Part shown: one piece after another, positions 54,445-63,905 of the stretch
Layout of the letters: each line of letters opens with the position of its first letter
Numbering within the stretch: the stretch's first letter is position 1
Source: Candidatus Nitrosocosmicus agrestis
GTDB taxonomy: Archaea > Thermoproteota > Nitrososphaeria > Nitrososphaerales > Nitrososphaeraceae
Length of the DNA: 64,000 nucleotides
Direction: 5' to 3'
NCBI RefSeq assembly: GCF_008389435.1
Contig: NZ_VUYS01000005.1
Location: 124,001-188,000, forward strand
Program-made: the position numbers and the translations under genes
Notes under the pieces: generated by a model
Databases searched by the model: none
The model's input: the letters and a program-made list of their open reading frames with translations, nothing else
Told to the model about the DNA's origin: nothing

Positions 54445-55161
54445 ATGAATAATATAAAGACTATTTTCTTATTATTATTCCTATTAATAGGAACAACATG
54501 CTTAAATGAACCTTTTATGCCTCTCAGTAATGCCAGTAGTAATTCAAATGATGAAGATGATTGTGATCCTGAGGATAGGGAATTCTTTGGAGACGACTGG
54601 TGTAATGACTTTGGCTCCTCTTCAGAAGCCAATGATGATATTGATGCCAATGACGATGATTGTGATCCTGAGGATAGAGAATTTTTTGGAGACGACTGGT
54701 GTAATGACTTTAGTTCAAGTTCCGACGATAGTAGCGATGAACAAGATGATTCAGCAATAACAGATAATGATGATGGAGATCTAGCCTCTCAACCTTCATT
54801 AGAACCTGAAGAACAAGAACAGCAAGACAATTTCCAATCTATCCCTGATACTCCTGAAAATGATAACCTTCTTCCTGCTCAAGAATCTGGCAAGGGATTA
54901 AATGATAATTGTTTAAAATCAGGATTTAGCCAGGAGAGATGTAATAACATGCTATTTTCTGATGATCCTGGGGGATACTGCACAACACTTAAGATGGGTG
55001 GTTTGCCTTGTCCTAAAATACAGGATCCAGCATTCACTTATGGGAATCCAGAGGCAGCAAGGTTTCAATCAGAACAGCAAATTGAAAATACGGAACGTGC
55101 GATACAAGAATTTGATGATGCAGTACCAAATGACTTAGGCCAAGGGTTTGCAGATAATTAG
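54445..55161 (+). CDS. Secreted acidic protein with a Cys-containing repeat
   Basis: A 238-residue exported protein. The signal peptide is at about 1-22 (IFLLLFLLIGTTC). The mature part is strongly acidic and holds two nearly identical 19-residue repeats (DDCDPEDREFFGDDWCNDF) near residues 38-56 and 72-90, each with two Cys likely to form a disulfide. A central Ser/Asp/Glu linker and a C-terminal domain with more Cys (LNDNCLKSGFSQERCNNM, GGYCTTLKMGGLPCPK) follow. It may bind calcium. Together with the next two genes it forms a plus-strand run of surface proteins. Confidence 0.65.
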   Translation: MNNIKTIFLLLFLLIGTTCLNEPFMPLSNASSNSNDEDDCDPEDREFFGDDWCNDFGSSSEANDDIDANDDDCDPEDREFFGDDWCNDFSSSSDDSSDEQDDSAITDNDDGDLASQPSLEPEEQEQQDNFQSIPDTPENDNLLPAQESGKGLNDNCLKSGFSQERCNNMLFSDDPGGYCTTLKMGGLPCPKIQDPAFTYGNPEAARFQSEQQIENTERAIQEFDDAVPNDLGQGFADN

Positions 55162-55391
55162 CGTTTATCAGGTTCACTTAATTTTTTATAATTATTTATT
55201 TTCCACATATGTTTAACCAGTCTGAAGTTATTGTCTTTTCATTATTTCCAAAGTATGGACTATGCTTAACATGCAAACTATATTATCGGACCATATTCAT
55301 TTACTCACAATATGTTAATTATAATAGTTAATGATAATGGAGTTGATTGCAAAAATAAAGATTTTTAAATAACCTGCAATTCAATGATGTA

Positions 55392-55988
55392 ATGAATAAG
55401 CATTTAATTATAATTTTAGTTATCCTTTCGTTAGGATTGATGCTTTTCCCTTATAGTGCAAATGCTCAGACGCAACTCGAAGACTTAACAAATACGTTTA
55501 ATGATAACTCTACAGGTTTTACCATACATTATCCATCAGATTGGCAAGTTGCATCCAATCAACAATTAGAAACTATATTCGGTCCTGCTATAGAAGAATT
55601 GCAAGATAATAATACTGATATGACTATCGAAGAAATTGGTAAACCATTATTAATTCTATATCCAAAGCAACCAACTGGAGCTAATATTATGGTAATGTAT
55701 CAACAACTTCCTTCCCCCATGACATCTCATTCTTTCATGAATTCTTCATTAATGTCTTTACCTGTGGATATTATAAAACCGAGTAATATTTCGTCGACTT
55801 CAATAGGGGGATTAGCAGCATTTAAAGTTGACTTAACCGATATAGTTAGCAATACGGTATTGACTCAGCTGTATGTTACAAAAAATAGTACTAATGGGTT
55901 TATTATACAATATCCTGCAAATGATGAATTAGAACTACAGGAAATACAAAGTATAAATTCAATAGTTGGATCAATTAGATTCAATTAA
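55392..55988 (+). CDS. Secreted PsbP-like protein
   Basis: A 198-residue exported protein. The signal peptide (IIILVILSLGLMLFPYSANA) ends before QTQLED. The mature domain resembles the PsbP-like fold common in thaumarchaea: FTIHYPSDWQVASNQ, ANIMVMYQQLP, and the C-terminal GGLAAFKVDLTDI, TNGFIIQYPANDEL and INSIVGSIRFN. Asn sequons are frequent, as expected for a glycosylated surface protein. Function unknown. It lies between the acidic repeat protein and the large repeat protein. Confidence 0.75.
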   Translation: MNKHLIIILVILSLGLMLFPYSANAQTQLEDLTNTFNDNSTGFTIHYPSDWQVASNQQLETIFGPAIEELQDNNTDMTIEEIGKPLLILYPKQPTGANIMVMYQQLPSPMTSHSFMNSSLMSLPVDIIKPSNISSTSIGGLAAFKVDLTDIVSNTVLTQLYVTKNSTNGFIIQYPANDELELQEIQSINSIVGSIRFN

Positions 55989-56134
55989 TTTTTATCGAAT
56001 GTAGTTATTTAGAATTATAAATTTTTCAGTAAGATTGTATTTGCAATTGAGTTGTTGGAGAAGAATGTTTGAATTTGAGCTTAATTGGCATGCGGTAAGG
56101 ATAAATACCACAAATGTAAATGCTCTCATAGTGA

Positions 56135-58549
56135 ATGAAAAAAAATAATCATTTGTTTGTATTTGGCTTAACACTTTTTTTAGTAATTTCATTATTAGTT
56201 TCTCCATCTCTCGTGGGTATGAATGTCATGGAGAATGTATATGGTCAATCTTCTGGAGAATCAGATCCAAAAATTCGAACTGGGCCGCCTGCAGATGAAT
56301 TTATCTCTAAGGATTTTCCTATTTCTGAACAAAATCCTACTAATGCTGAAATCCACGGGGATACAAAAGTAACAACAACAACTCCCACCCCTCCTACTAA
56401 TGCTGAAATCCACGGGGATACAAAAGTAACAACAACAACTCCCACCCCTCCTACTAATGCTGAAATCCACGGGGATACAAAAGTAACAACAACAACTCCC
56501 ACCCCTCCTACTAATGCTGAAATCCACGGGGATACAGTTAAGATATCAACTCCTGAACCGCCTTCTTCAGTAGTAAAAAAGAATCCTTTTAAGATTTTCA
56601 AAGGATTGAAAACAATTGTTCCAATCTTCGCAGTTGCTGGGTTGTTACTAACAGCGCAGAGTGCTCATGCTGCTTATCAAAATGGAGATTATGGTACGGC
56701 TATAGGCGATTCTATGCAAGTATTAGGTGATTCTATTGCTATAGCTGGCGTTGTTACTGTGCAGCCGGAAATAGTGGCGGCCGGAAAGGTGCTAAGTTAT
56801 GGTGGACTAATTGTAAGTACTGCCTTCTTCTTTTTTAAGGGCGGGTTAAAGATGATGGATTCGTTGAAAGCTGAAGCCAAAAAAGCTCCTTTCGTCTCTA
56901 ATTCCAACCCCATTACAAGAGTAAGTGATACTAGAAGCAGTAATAACGAGGACAATAGTCCCAGATCTGTAGTAGAATCGGTATCAGCCAGAATTTGTGA
57001 TAGTGCCTGTCTTGCTGAAAATAATGATGTGGATCCAGATAATCCAGATAATCCAGATAATCCAGATAATCCAGATAATCCAGATAATCCAGATAATCCA
57101 GATAACGTCGGAAGTCTCCCTCCAATTTGTAATCCTGGTCAAATTCTAACATTTGAGGGTTGTGTACCTGAGACTCCAACATGTGGTGAAGGCGAGGTCT
57201 TGGAGAATGGCCAATGTGTACCTGAGACTCCAACATGTGGTGAAGGCGAGGTCTTGGAGAATGGCCAATGTGTACCTGAGACTCCAACATGTGGTGAAGG
57301 CGAGGTCTTGGAGAATGGCCAATGTGTACCTGAGACTCCAACATGTGGTGAAGGCGAGGTCTTGGAGAATGGCCAATGTGTACCTGAGACTCCAACATGT
57401 GGTGAAGGCGAGGTCTTGGAGAATGGCCAATGTGTACCTGAGACTCCAACATGTGGTGAAGGCGAGGTCTTGGAGAATGGCCAATGTGTACCTGAGACTC
57501 CTCCAATACCCCCGTGCACCTCTGAAAACGTGGGCTCAGGTAATTGTAAATCTGATAATGCAGAATGTACGCAGAATCCTGTACTTCCTGCTGCTGTTAA
57601 TTGTAATTTTACCGATAGTGAAGGTAACACTCATCTTTACACTTATTGGAATGGTGTTTTACACGGTTATTGTGCGCCAGGTGGAGGATGTGTCTCTACT
57701 CCCATAACAGGTCCTCCAGTTGACGCCCCTCCGCCACCACTCTCCACAACTGAAACTGCCACACTAGCAACAACTGAAACTGCCACACTAGCAACAACTG
57801 AAACTGCCACACTAGCAATAAGTACAGTTGCACCATGTGAAAGTTTGACATCTATTAAATCTAATTGCTCTAGCGTGGTATCCTTACCTTCTACTTTAAC
57901 TCCTTTTATCACTACAACTGAACAGCCTACAGCCGAATCTACTACAACTGAACAGCCTACAGCCGAATCTACTACAACTGAACAGCCTACAGCCGAATCT
58001 ACTACAACTGAACAGCCTACAGCCGAATCTACTACAACTGAACAGCCTACAGCCGAATCTACTACAACTGAACAGCCTACAGCCGAATCTACTACAACTG
58101 AACAGCCTACAGCCGAATCTACTACAACTGAACAGCCTACAGCCGAATCTACTACAACTGAACAGCCTACAGCCGAATCTACTACAACTGAACAGCCGCT
58201 TTCAGACTCTGATGATAGGCTTGACAATTCTCAATCTAGTGACAATATTAGTGATGACAACGGCGGAAGTGATGACAACGGCGGAAGTGATGACAACGGC
58301 GGAAGTGATGACAACGGCGGAAGTGATGACAACGGCGGAAGTGATGACAACGGCGGAAGTGATGACAACGGCGTAAGTGATGACAACGGCGGAAGTGATG
58401 ACAACGGCGGAAGTGATGACAACGGCGGAAGTGATGACAACGGCGGAAGTGATGATAGTCAAAGCGGTAGTGATGACAACGGCGGAAGTGATGACAACGG
58501 CGGAAGTGATGATAGTCAAAGCGGTAGTGATGACAACGGCGGTACCTAA
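56135..58549 (+). CDS. Large surface protein built of five kinds of tandem repeat
   Basis: An 804-residue exported protein. The signal peptide is near residues 1-38. Then come: three full and one partial TNAEIHGDTKVTTTTPTPP unit; a hydrophobic stretch (about 150-245) with two possible membrane helices; a PDN run; six TCGEGEVLENGQCVPETP units; three 8-residue ATLATTET units; nine full TTTEQPTAES units; and about 14 DDNGGS-type units to the end. The Cys-rich units look like small disulfide knots, and the Asp/Gly/Asn tail resembles calcium-binding repeats. Thr/Ser-rich regions are likely glycosylated. An adhesin or matrix protein is the best guess. Confidence 0.75.
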   Translation: MKKNNHLFVFGLTLFLVISLLVSPSLVGMNVMENVYGQSSGESDPKIRTGPPADEFISKDFPISEQNPTNAEIHGDTKVTTTTPTPPTNAEIHGDTKVTTTTPTPPTNAEIHGDTKVTTTTPTPPTNAEIHGDTVKISTPEPPSSVVKKNPFKIFKGLKTIVPIFAVAGLLLTAQSAHAAYQNGDYGTAIGDSMQVLGDSIAIAGVVTVQPEIVAAGKVLSYGGLIVSTAFFFFKGGLKMMDSLKAEAKKAPFVSNSNPITRVSDTRSSNNEDNSPRSVVESVSARICDSACLAENNDVDPDNPDNPDNPDNPDNPDNPDNPDNVGSLPPICNPGQILTFEGCVPETPTCGEGEVLENGQCVPETPTCGEGEVLENGQCVPETPTCGEGEVLENGQCVPETPTCGEGEVLENGQCVPETPTCGEGEVLENGQCVPETPTCGEGEVLENGQCVPETPPIPPCTSENVGSGNCKSDNAECTQNPVLPAAVNCNFTDSEGNTHLYTYWNGVLHGYCAPGGGCVSTPITGPPVDAPPPPLSTTETATLATTETATLATTETATLAISTVAPCESLTSIKSNCSSVVSLPSTLTPFITTTEQPTAESTTTEQPTAESTTTEQPTAESTTTEQPTAESTTTEQPTAESTTTEQPTAESTTTEQPTAESTTTEQPTAESTTTEQPTAESTTTEQPLSDSDDRLDNSQSSDNISDDNGGSDDNGGSDDNGGSDDNGGSDDNGGSDDNGGSDDNGVSDDNGGSDDNGGSDDNGGSDDNGGSDDSQSGSDDNGGSDDNGGSDDSQSGSDDNGGT
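56339..56535 (+). repeat. 57-bp coding repeat, 3.5 copies
   Basis: Near-identical 57-bp units encoding TNAEIHGDTKVTTTTPTPP inside the large surface-protein gene. The DNA identity is essentially perfect, including silent positions, so the expansion is recent. Confidence 0.9.
57179..57502 (+). repeat. 54-bp coding repeat, 6 copies
   Basis: Six 54-bp units encoding TCGEGEVLENGQCVPETP, each with two Cys, identical at the DNA level. A diverged seventh unit (CNPGQILTFEGCVPETP) precedes them and may be the ancestor. Confidence 0.9.
57911..58198 (+). repeat. 30-bp coding repeat, 9 full copies plus one partial
   Basis: Perfect 30-bp units encoding TTTEQPTAES; the last is cut to TTTEQPLSD. A Thr/Ser/Glu/Pro stalk of this kind is typical of glycosylated surface proteins. 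Confidence 0.9.
58253..58546 (+). repeat. 18-bp coding repeat, about 14 copies
   Basis: Units of GATGACAACGGCGGAAGT encoding DDNGGS, with one GVS variant and two DDSQSGS insertions, forming the C-terminus of the large surface protein. Confidence 0.9.
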
Positions 58550-58710
58550 TATGCGAACAAATCCCATCCCTCCATAGTATTATGAAGAATGTGGAAAGAG
58601 TTGATCTACTTGAATATAAATCCAGAATTATTTGACCTTATACTAGCAATATCCCAATCCGTTCTAGGCCAGTATATAGACAAATAATTAAAAAAGAATC
58701 CGTCATTTGT

Positions 58711-58748
58711 GTCAAATTTGTTTCACAAACCTCTGGCCCATTGATCAT
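58711..58748 (+). repeat. Direct repeat copy 1, left of the phosphatase gene
   Basis: GTCAAATTTGTTTCACAAAC followed by CTCTGGCCCATTG. It is repeated at 59564-59601 with about 80 percent identity. The CCTCTGGCCC core also matches the 3' end of tRNA-Pro (42771-42780), so it could be a degenerate attachment site. Confidence 0.5.
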
Positions 58749-58843
58749 ACTAAATTGAATCTTCGATATCGAAAAAAATTTGAATTGACTTGAGTTTATG
58801 ATTTTGTCTATTGTCTTTAAATTTTTAATGTTGTAAGAGATCC

Positions 58844-59401
58844 ATGAATAAGGTATACGAAATTAACTCGAATATTCTCCTACTTGCTAATATTGCAATA
58901 GTAATTCCTTTAAAATTAGAAAGGATAGATGGATTAATATCTAATTATTATAACAAACAATGTAGGGATCTACAGATGACTATCTCCATCATAATACCTG
59001 ATAAATTATCTACTGCAGGCATGGGTGAATATCATTACTCATTTCTACAAGAGGGACTTTATCAGCCTGATCAAGATTCTCCTGAAAGTTGGAGAGTAGT
59101 CAGTGTTAGACATCTAGTTGATGATGACTCAAACAGCCTACAAGAGTATGAGAAATGTATTGATACGGCTATAGCCACAATTAATCAGCATGGAAAGGTA
59201 GTAATTTGTTGTAGTTATGGTATATCACGTAGTAACGCTATTGCTGTAGGTGTACTTGTAAAACATTTTGGAATGGATTTTGATAATGCGGTAGAATTAG
59301 TAAAAAAAATGGTCAGCAAAGCAAATATCAAAAATGCACATATAATAAAACTAAAAGAACTATTCGGAATTAACAATAGCAAAACCTTTGTCTCCACTTG
59401 A
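58844..59401 (+). CDS. Dual-specificity protein phosphatase
   Basis: A 185-residue phosphatase. The active-site loop is C-X5-R in KVVICCSYGISRSNAIAVGV (nucleophile in the second Cys, then S-Y-G-I-S-R). The general acid is probably in RHLVDDDSNSLQEYEK. The loop is followed by a helix (LVKHFGMDFDNAVELVKKMV). Its N-terminal part (about 1-45) is not recognised. It removes phosphate from Ser, Thr or Tyr of an unknown protein. It lies alone, flanked by the two direct repeats (58711 and 59564). Confidence 0.85.
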   Translation: MNKVYEINSNILLLANIAIVIPLKLERIDGLISNYYNKQCRDLQMTISIIIPDKLSTAGMGEYHYSFLQEGLYQPDQDSPESWRVVSVRHLVDDDSNSLQEYEKCIDTAIATINQHGKVVICCSYGISRSNAIAVGVLVKHFGMDFDNAVELVKKMVSKANIKNAHIIKLKELFGINNSKTFVST

Positions 59402-60825
59402 TGTTTTAAAATTACAAATAATCTTAGTTGTAAACTGTCGTCAAAGTGTGTGCTTGTAAATACGCAATACGAATTGAAATCTCCTACTTTTCGGCCTTTT
59501 CAGTTATGCTAGTCTACTCAAGATTCTGTATATATGAGTATATGGAAAAATTAATCCATGATGGTCAAATTTGTTTCACCACTGTCTGGCCCACTGTTAT
59601 ATTGCTACTTTCTTAATATTCACAAATAAAACAAAAGATGAAAGAAAAATTTGGAATTAGAAGCACAGAAACAAGTTTTAATGTTCATGTTTTTATTTGT
59701 ATTTAATATAGGTAGCTTCAACTATAGTTATGACCTAGAACAAGTAGGAGATTTCTTTGATAATGTTGTTTCTTTCCTATTTAAGATATCGTAAAAAGAT
59801 GTGAATTTCTATAAAGATGAAAAAAGTATCTTTGGATGGGGACTTTAACAGTATTATGATATTTTTGCAATACTCATTCTTGATCGAGTGTTTAGCTCAC
59901 AATTTTGCAGAGGTGTACTAAATAACGCTAATTACAATAAAGACCTATTCTCTATGGAGGAACATATGAAACTGAGATGTGTATTGATTCATAACTCTAA
60001 TCATATCTAATAAGATTACTAAGGAATGGAATATTGATGATTGCAAGATATTGATGAACATGTAATTGATTTTAATAACAAGTCTTTAGTATCAAAATGT
60101 TACTGAGAGAGAAATAATTATAGGTTAGATAGATTTCTTCTTAAAATGATATCCTTTTACCACACGTACAATATGAGTGAAAAATTCTTCTGTTGACTCG
60201 ATCTTTGCAAAGTGAATATTAAATATGACGATTTTTTTTGATTAATGATGAATATGTCTCATAATGACTAAATTCAGTTTCTAGCTTCTCTTAATAGTCA
60301 TTTCGAAACCGAAACCTCGAGGCTTTGGAACTATTTTATTTTCTTTATTTTTTTATTATTGAAAAATGCAGTATTTTTAGAACTTGTATAACCGTCTAGC
60401 AATAAGTAATATATATTTTACAAAAAAATAATGCGGTCAAACTATTTGTACACAAAAAGATGAGATCTGTTTATCCCTTTGGTAAATGAACAAATAAGAT
60501 ATAATTTTTGTTCCAAATAATACGTATTTAAATTAGTAGTTATTCCAACTGTGCTTCAAATAATGACTGGAAGTGGATGAAGCAAATCAAGGAGGAGACA
60601 CAGCAGTCTTGTTAACGCGTATAGAATGGATCTTTTAACTTTATTGATGTTTAGATTATATCTTTTTTACAAGTCATAGTCAAAAAAAATTAATCAATAA
60701 TTTTGTTAAACTCTAGTAGAAAAATCAATCTATTAATTAATGTATAATATTATTATAAAAAAAGAATTCAGAATCAAATATCCAAACTATGATAAGTTAT
60801 TTTTCAATTATACATTATGATTATA
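59402..60825. other. Gene-poor region with decayed coding traces
   Basis: About 1.4 kb with no intact gene. Scattered stretches (for example near 59950-60160) read like fragments of protein between stops, but none can be named. The right half of the direct repeat (59564-59601) lies here. The promoter of the curlin-like gene is at the right end. Confidence 0.4.
59564..59601 (+). repeat. Direct repeat copy 2, right of the phosphatase gene
   Basis: GTCAAATTTGTTTCACCACT followed by GTCTGGCCCACTG, the partner of 58711-58748. With it, the phosphatase gene is bracketed by about 38-bp imperfect direct repeats. Confidence 0.5.
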
Positions 60826-61092
60826 ATGAGTAACGTAACAAAAAACCATAAAATGGGCATAGTAGCAATCTTTGTTGCCGCAGCTTTAGTAGGTTCAGTA
60901 GTTGCATTCGGTAACGACAATATGGCATTTGCCACAAAAAAACACAATGACGCTGAGCAAGAAATTGAACAAGGACAAGCAAACGAACAGAATGCACAAT
61001 GTGTTTCTGGAGAATTTACCTTAGCTTCATGCAATAACGTTGGAATACAATTACAAGAACAGCTTGGTAATTTGGCTTTAGGCCAACGATAA
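60826..61092 (+). CDS. Secreted curlin-like protein (short member)
   Basis: An 88-residue exported protein related to the one at 6081-6512. The signal peptide (MGIVAIFVAAALVGSVVAFG) leads to the junction NMAFATKKHN, closely like DDAFATHKK of the first. One repeat unit follows: EQNAQCVSGEFTLASCNN with the same Cys pair, then QLQEQLGNLALGQR. The Ser/Gln tract of the longer protein is replaced by a Glu/Gln-rich one. The frame opens at an ATG at 60817; the one at 60826 is also usable. Confidence 0.65.
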   Translation: MSNVTKNHKMGIVAIFVAAALVGSVVAFGNDNMAFATKKHNDAEQEIEQGQANEQNAQCVSGEFTLASCNNVGIQLQEQLGNLALGQR

Positions 61093-62106
61093 ACTTTTTA
61101 TTTTTAAAATAAAAATTAATTATTATTTTTACTGCCAATTATAATATTACTATTTTAGTGACTTTCATTTTAAATAAATGTACAATGTCCATTTCACATG
61201 AAATAAAGAATAACTACTGCGTATTTGAGAAAAAAATGAGAATCTGCTGACATTCGCCTTTGTGAGCATACTGATATTTAGTTAACATATGTAACATTAC
61301 ATTGGTTATATCATTCATTAAAATATAAGTTACCTCAGCTGTTTGATTGTGTTGATTTGGCCTGTTTTTTATCCGGATAAAAACTTACTATTGGCTATCA
61401 AAACAGATGGGAAACATATGTCCAATCTACTGTGAATAAGTCTGCAAAAAGTTGTCCGCAAAAGAATTAATACTTTTTCATCCATTCTGTGCAGGGCATA
61501 TTAACAAATTTGGTAAGGCAAAAAACCATGTTATTTGTTTACATGGTTCCAATTCTTTCCATATTTATTACAATACTTTACATCTGTAAGGTTTAGATCT
61601 TAACATCTATACATTTGCTTCATAGGCTGTTGTCAAATTCCCACTGAATTCGATTAGATTTTGCTGTATCCATATTATTTGAAACTCATCTTTATTCATC
61701 CACAATACACACATATCAGTTTCCAGATCTCCATAGTGAATATGAATTGACCTAGTAGGGATCAAGCATACTGTAGACAATTTGTATGGTAACAATATCG
61801 TGTTAACTTTTCATCCATTGGATTTCGAAATAGATAGTGGGAAGAATAGAAAACGCAATAAACAAAAAAAGAATTTATCTATTATCTAACATAGTTAAAA
61901 CAAGGGATTGAGTCGTTAGAGATTTTGATTATTATTACTGCTTTATTCTGCCGTCGCTGATTTAGATATTTATCTCATATGCCTTATTATTTTTCCATTG
62001 TGCAAAATTTTTCTGAAATTATATGAAAGAAAAAGAATCTTTTCATAGTAATTCATCCAAAATACCATCTAAAGTCAAAGGTCAAGTAAATGAATGAATA
62101 CCTTTA
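61093..62106. other. Intergenic region
   Basis: A 62-codon minus-strand frame at 61607-61795 (IHIHYGDLETDMCVLWMNKD) has some protein character but no support otherwise. The rest is A+T-rich and without recognised genes. Confidence 0.35.
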
Positions 62107-62896
62107 ATGTTCATCCTTTTGACCGCATTTGCTGTTTCGTGTATTTTTTAAGCAATACAAATGAAGATAATCTTGCCGTGTTGCAGTCAATATTACTTCG
62201 ACAACAACCAAACTTCAATTAATGTTGGGGAAGTATACGACCAAAAAACAATACAAATTGAAAATACCTTCATAATGTTGTAATCCTTATACCAACTGAA
62301 GCCTACGAATCAATTAATCAAAAGAAAAGTCAGCGGCCATTGGCCATTGGCCATTGCGTCCTAAATTCCACAAAACTTGTTAGTTAGTAAAGATACAGCC
62401 GTAACCTGGCATAACGTAGGTGTGGATTATGACCCTATAATAAAATTTGTAAGCCCGGTAAATGAAATATTTTTGAACCTGAAACGTTTCCTTATTTAGG
62501 GTATATTACAGTAGTTTTTAATAAAGCGGACAATATCCTTATTTTGAAGATGGCGACCTTAACGATGACAAATCATTCAAGATGACGGGTACAGTGCATG
62601 TTATAGAGTCTACTAATGGCACTGAAACTAACAAACAGCCTCCTATAAAGAAGGCTGGATACTAGAAGGTGCCATCAAAAGACTCGGATGCAATAACTTC
62701 CTCGTGGACTAGTGATGGTTATTAGGTGCTTGGAAGTCATGCTTTTAATGATGTAAAATGCGGACAAAAGGGAGCCGGTCCTACACAGACAAGAATAGTA
62801 TGGGACTCTGATAAAGATAATGTGGAACAACTGCTTCAGCCGATTGTAGATATAACGAAGGAATTCCATATAGTTAAAAGAATTCTATATCTGTAA
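62107..62896 (+). pseudogene. Decayed exported cupredoxin-like gene
   Basis: Translation from the ATG at 62107 gives a signal-like start (MFILLTAFAVSCIF) and then TSINVGEVYDQKTIQIENTF and LLVSKDTAVTWHNVGVDYDP, the typical first half of a cupredoxin domain. Shifted frames give FEPETFPYLGYITVVFNKAD and then FKMTGTVHVIESTNGTETNK. The same frame runs on through two stops to HAFNDVKCGQKGAGPTQTRI and a final stop at 62896. At least four stops and two frameshifts are seen. A TTGGCCA triplet repeat sits at about 62335-62356. Confidence 0.6.
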
Positions 62897-63165
62897 TTTC
62901 ACTAAATGGAAATATTTTACTTCTTGAAAATACTATGCAGTTAGAAAATGTTCACTGTATTATTCCTTCAACGATATCGGATCATGTATTTTTTTGATTA
63001 TGTAGAGCCGACAAACATGATAAATATATGCTTACAAAGAATATTGATTGTTCATCTGTTTTTCAATGTTTCCTATTAGTCTGTTTGTTATACTTGGAAA
63101 AGCAATTGAACTGATAAAGTGTTATGCAAGAGAGATATATGTGATATGAGAAATTAATTAATTAA

Positions 63166-63531
63166 TTAAGATGCTTTTTTTACAATTGATAAAAAGAACA
63201 GACTTAATATTGCTAATGTTATTGACGTATGGAATAGATCTTGTAAGAGATAGTTAGAATAGTAGTATTTTTCCATTATTAATTCTACAAATACATCAAA
63301 TGCAAACAAACCAAAGGCAATTGCAGCATACTTGATGTTTTTTACACCTGTCTTTCGATAAGAAGACAGTGAAAGCACCAAAAGTGCGATTGAAATAACT
63401 CCTATCAAAATACTTTCTAAACTCTCAACTGTTATCGCGATGTCAGCTTGAAGCAAAAAATCACCGAAATTTAGATTATTAACCGAATTTAAAAGTAAGG
63501 AGGAAGAAGGTAGTTGTATAAATTCAATCAT
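63166..63531 (-). CDS. Small membrane protein, three helices
   Basis: A 121-residue protein with three predicted membrane helices: ILIGVISIALLVLSLSSYRK, IKYAAIAFGLFAFDVFVELI and LFHTSITLAILSLFFLSIVK. The N-terminus (about 1-35) lies outside or is a loose extension. Similar small membrane proteins are common in thaumarchaea and often stand near cupredoxin genes, as here beside a decayed one. Function unknown. It starts at an ATG. Confidence 0.7.
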   Translation of the reverse strand: MIEFIQLPSSSLLLNSVNNLNFGDFLLQADIAITVESLESILIGVISIALLVLSLSSYRKTGVKNIKYAAIAFGLFAFDVFVELIMEKYYYSNYLLQDLFHTSITLAILSLFFLSIVKKAS

Positions 63532-63905
63532 ATATCAAATTCTTTTCCTTGATTCCTATTGACTAAAGAACTGGATAAAATATTTCAATGTTTTTGTACA
63601 AACCTCTATCTGATTATTTTTTATTCTAAAGAATCTTGGCAAAACATTTAGTTAATTGTATCATATTTTTTTTAAGTCAGGAAAGTTTTACCATGTTTGA
63701 ATCCTTTGAATAAAAACAATGATTACAAAAATTCATGTTTTTGTTCTATTATTCCATTTTATCAATATTCCTCAGAATATGGATGTTATATTGTTTCGTG
63801 TATGTTCAGTTTGAATATTGCCTCTAGATCATTTTCTAAACCAAACTTGCAAAATTTCGCCGACATAATCGGTATCAATGCTAATAGAAAAATTAGGTGA
63901 ATCAG
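63532..63905. other. Intergenic region
   Basis: A 67-codon TTG-started plus-strand frame at 63697-63900 is Ser/Cys/Phe-rich and doubtful. No other signal. Confidence 0.35.

Noticed and set aside
57179-58546. Tandem repeats looked at as a possible CRISPR array
   Set aside because: The units are contiguous without unique spacers, and encode protein repeats; no cas genes are near.
56245-58567. Several long frames on the minus strand and in other plus frames across the large surface-protein gene
   Set aside because: They arise because repeat units whose length is a multiple of three keep every frame open. The sense frame alone has a signal peptide and a sensible composition.
62335-62356. TTGGCCA triplet repeat as a regulatory element
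   Set aside because: Only three short copies inside a decayed gene; no promoter context.
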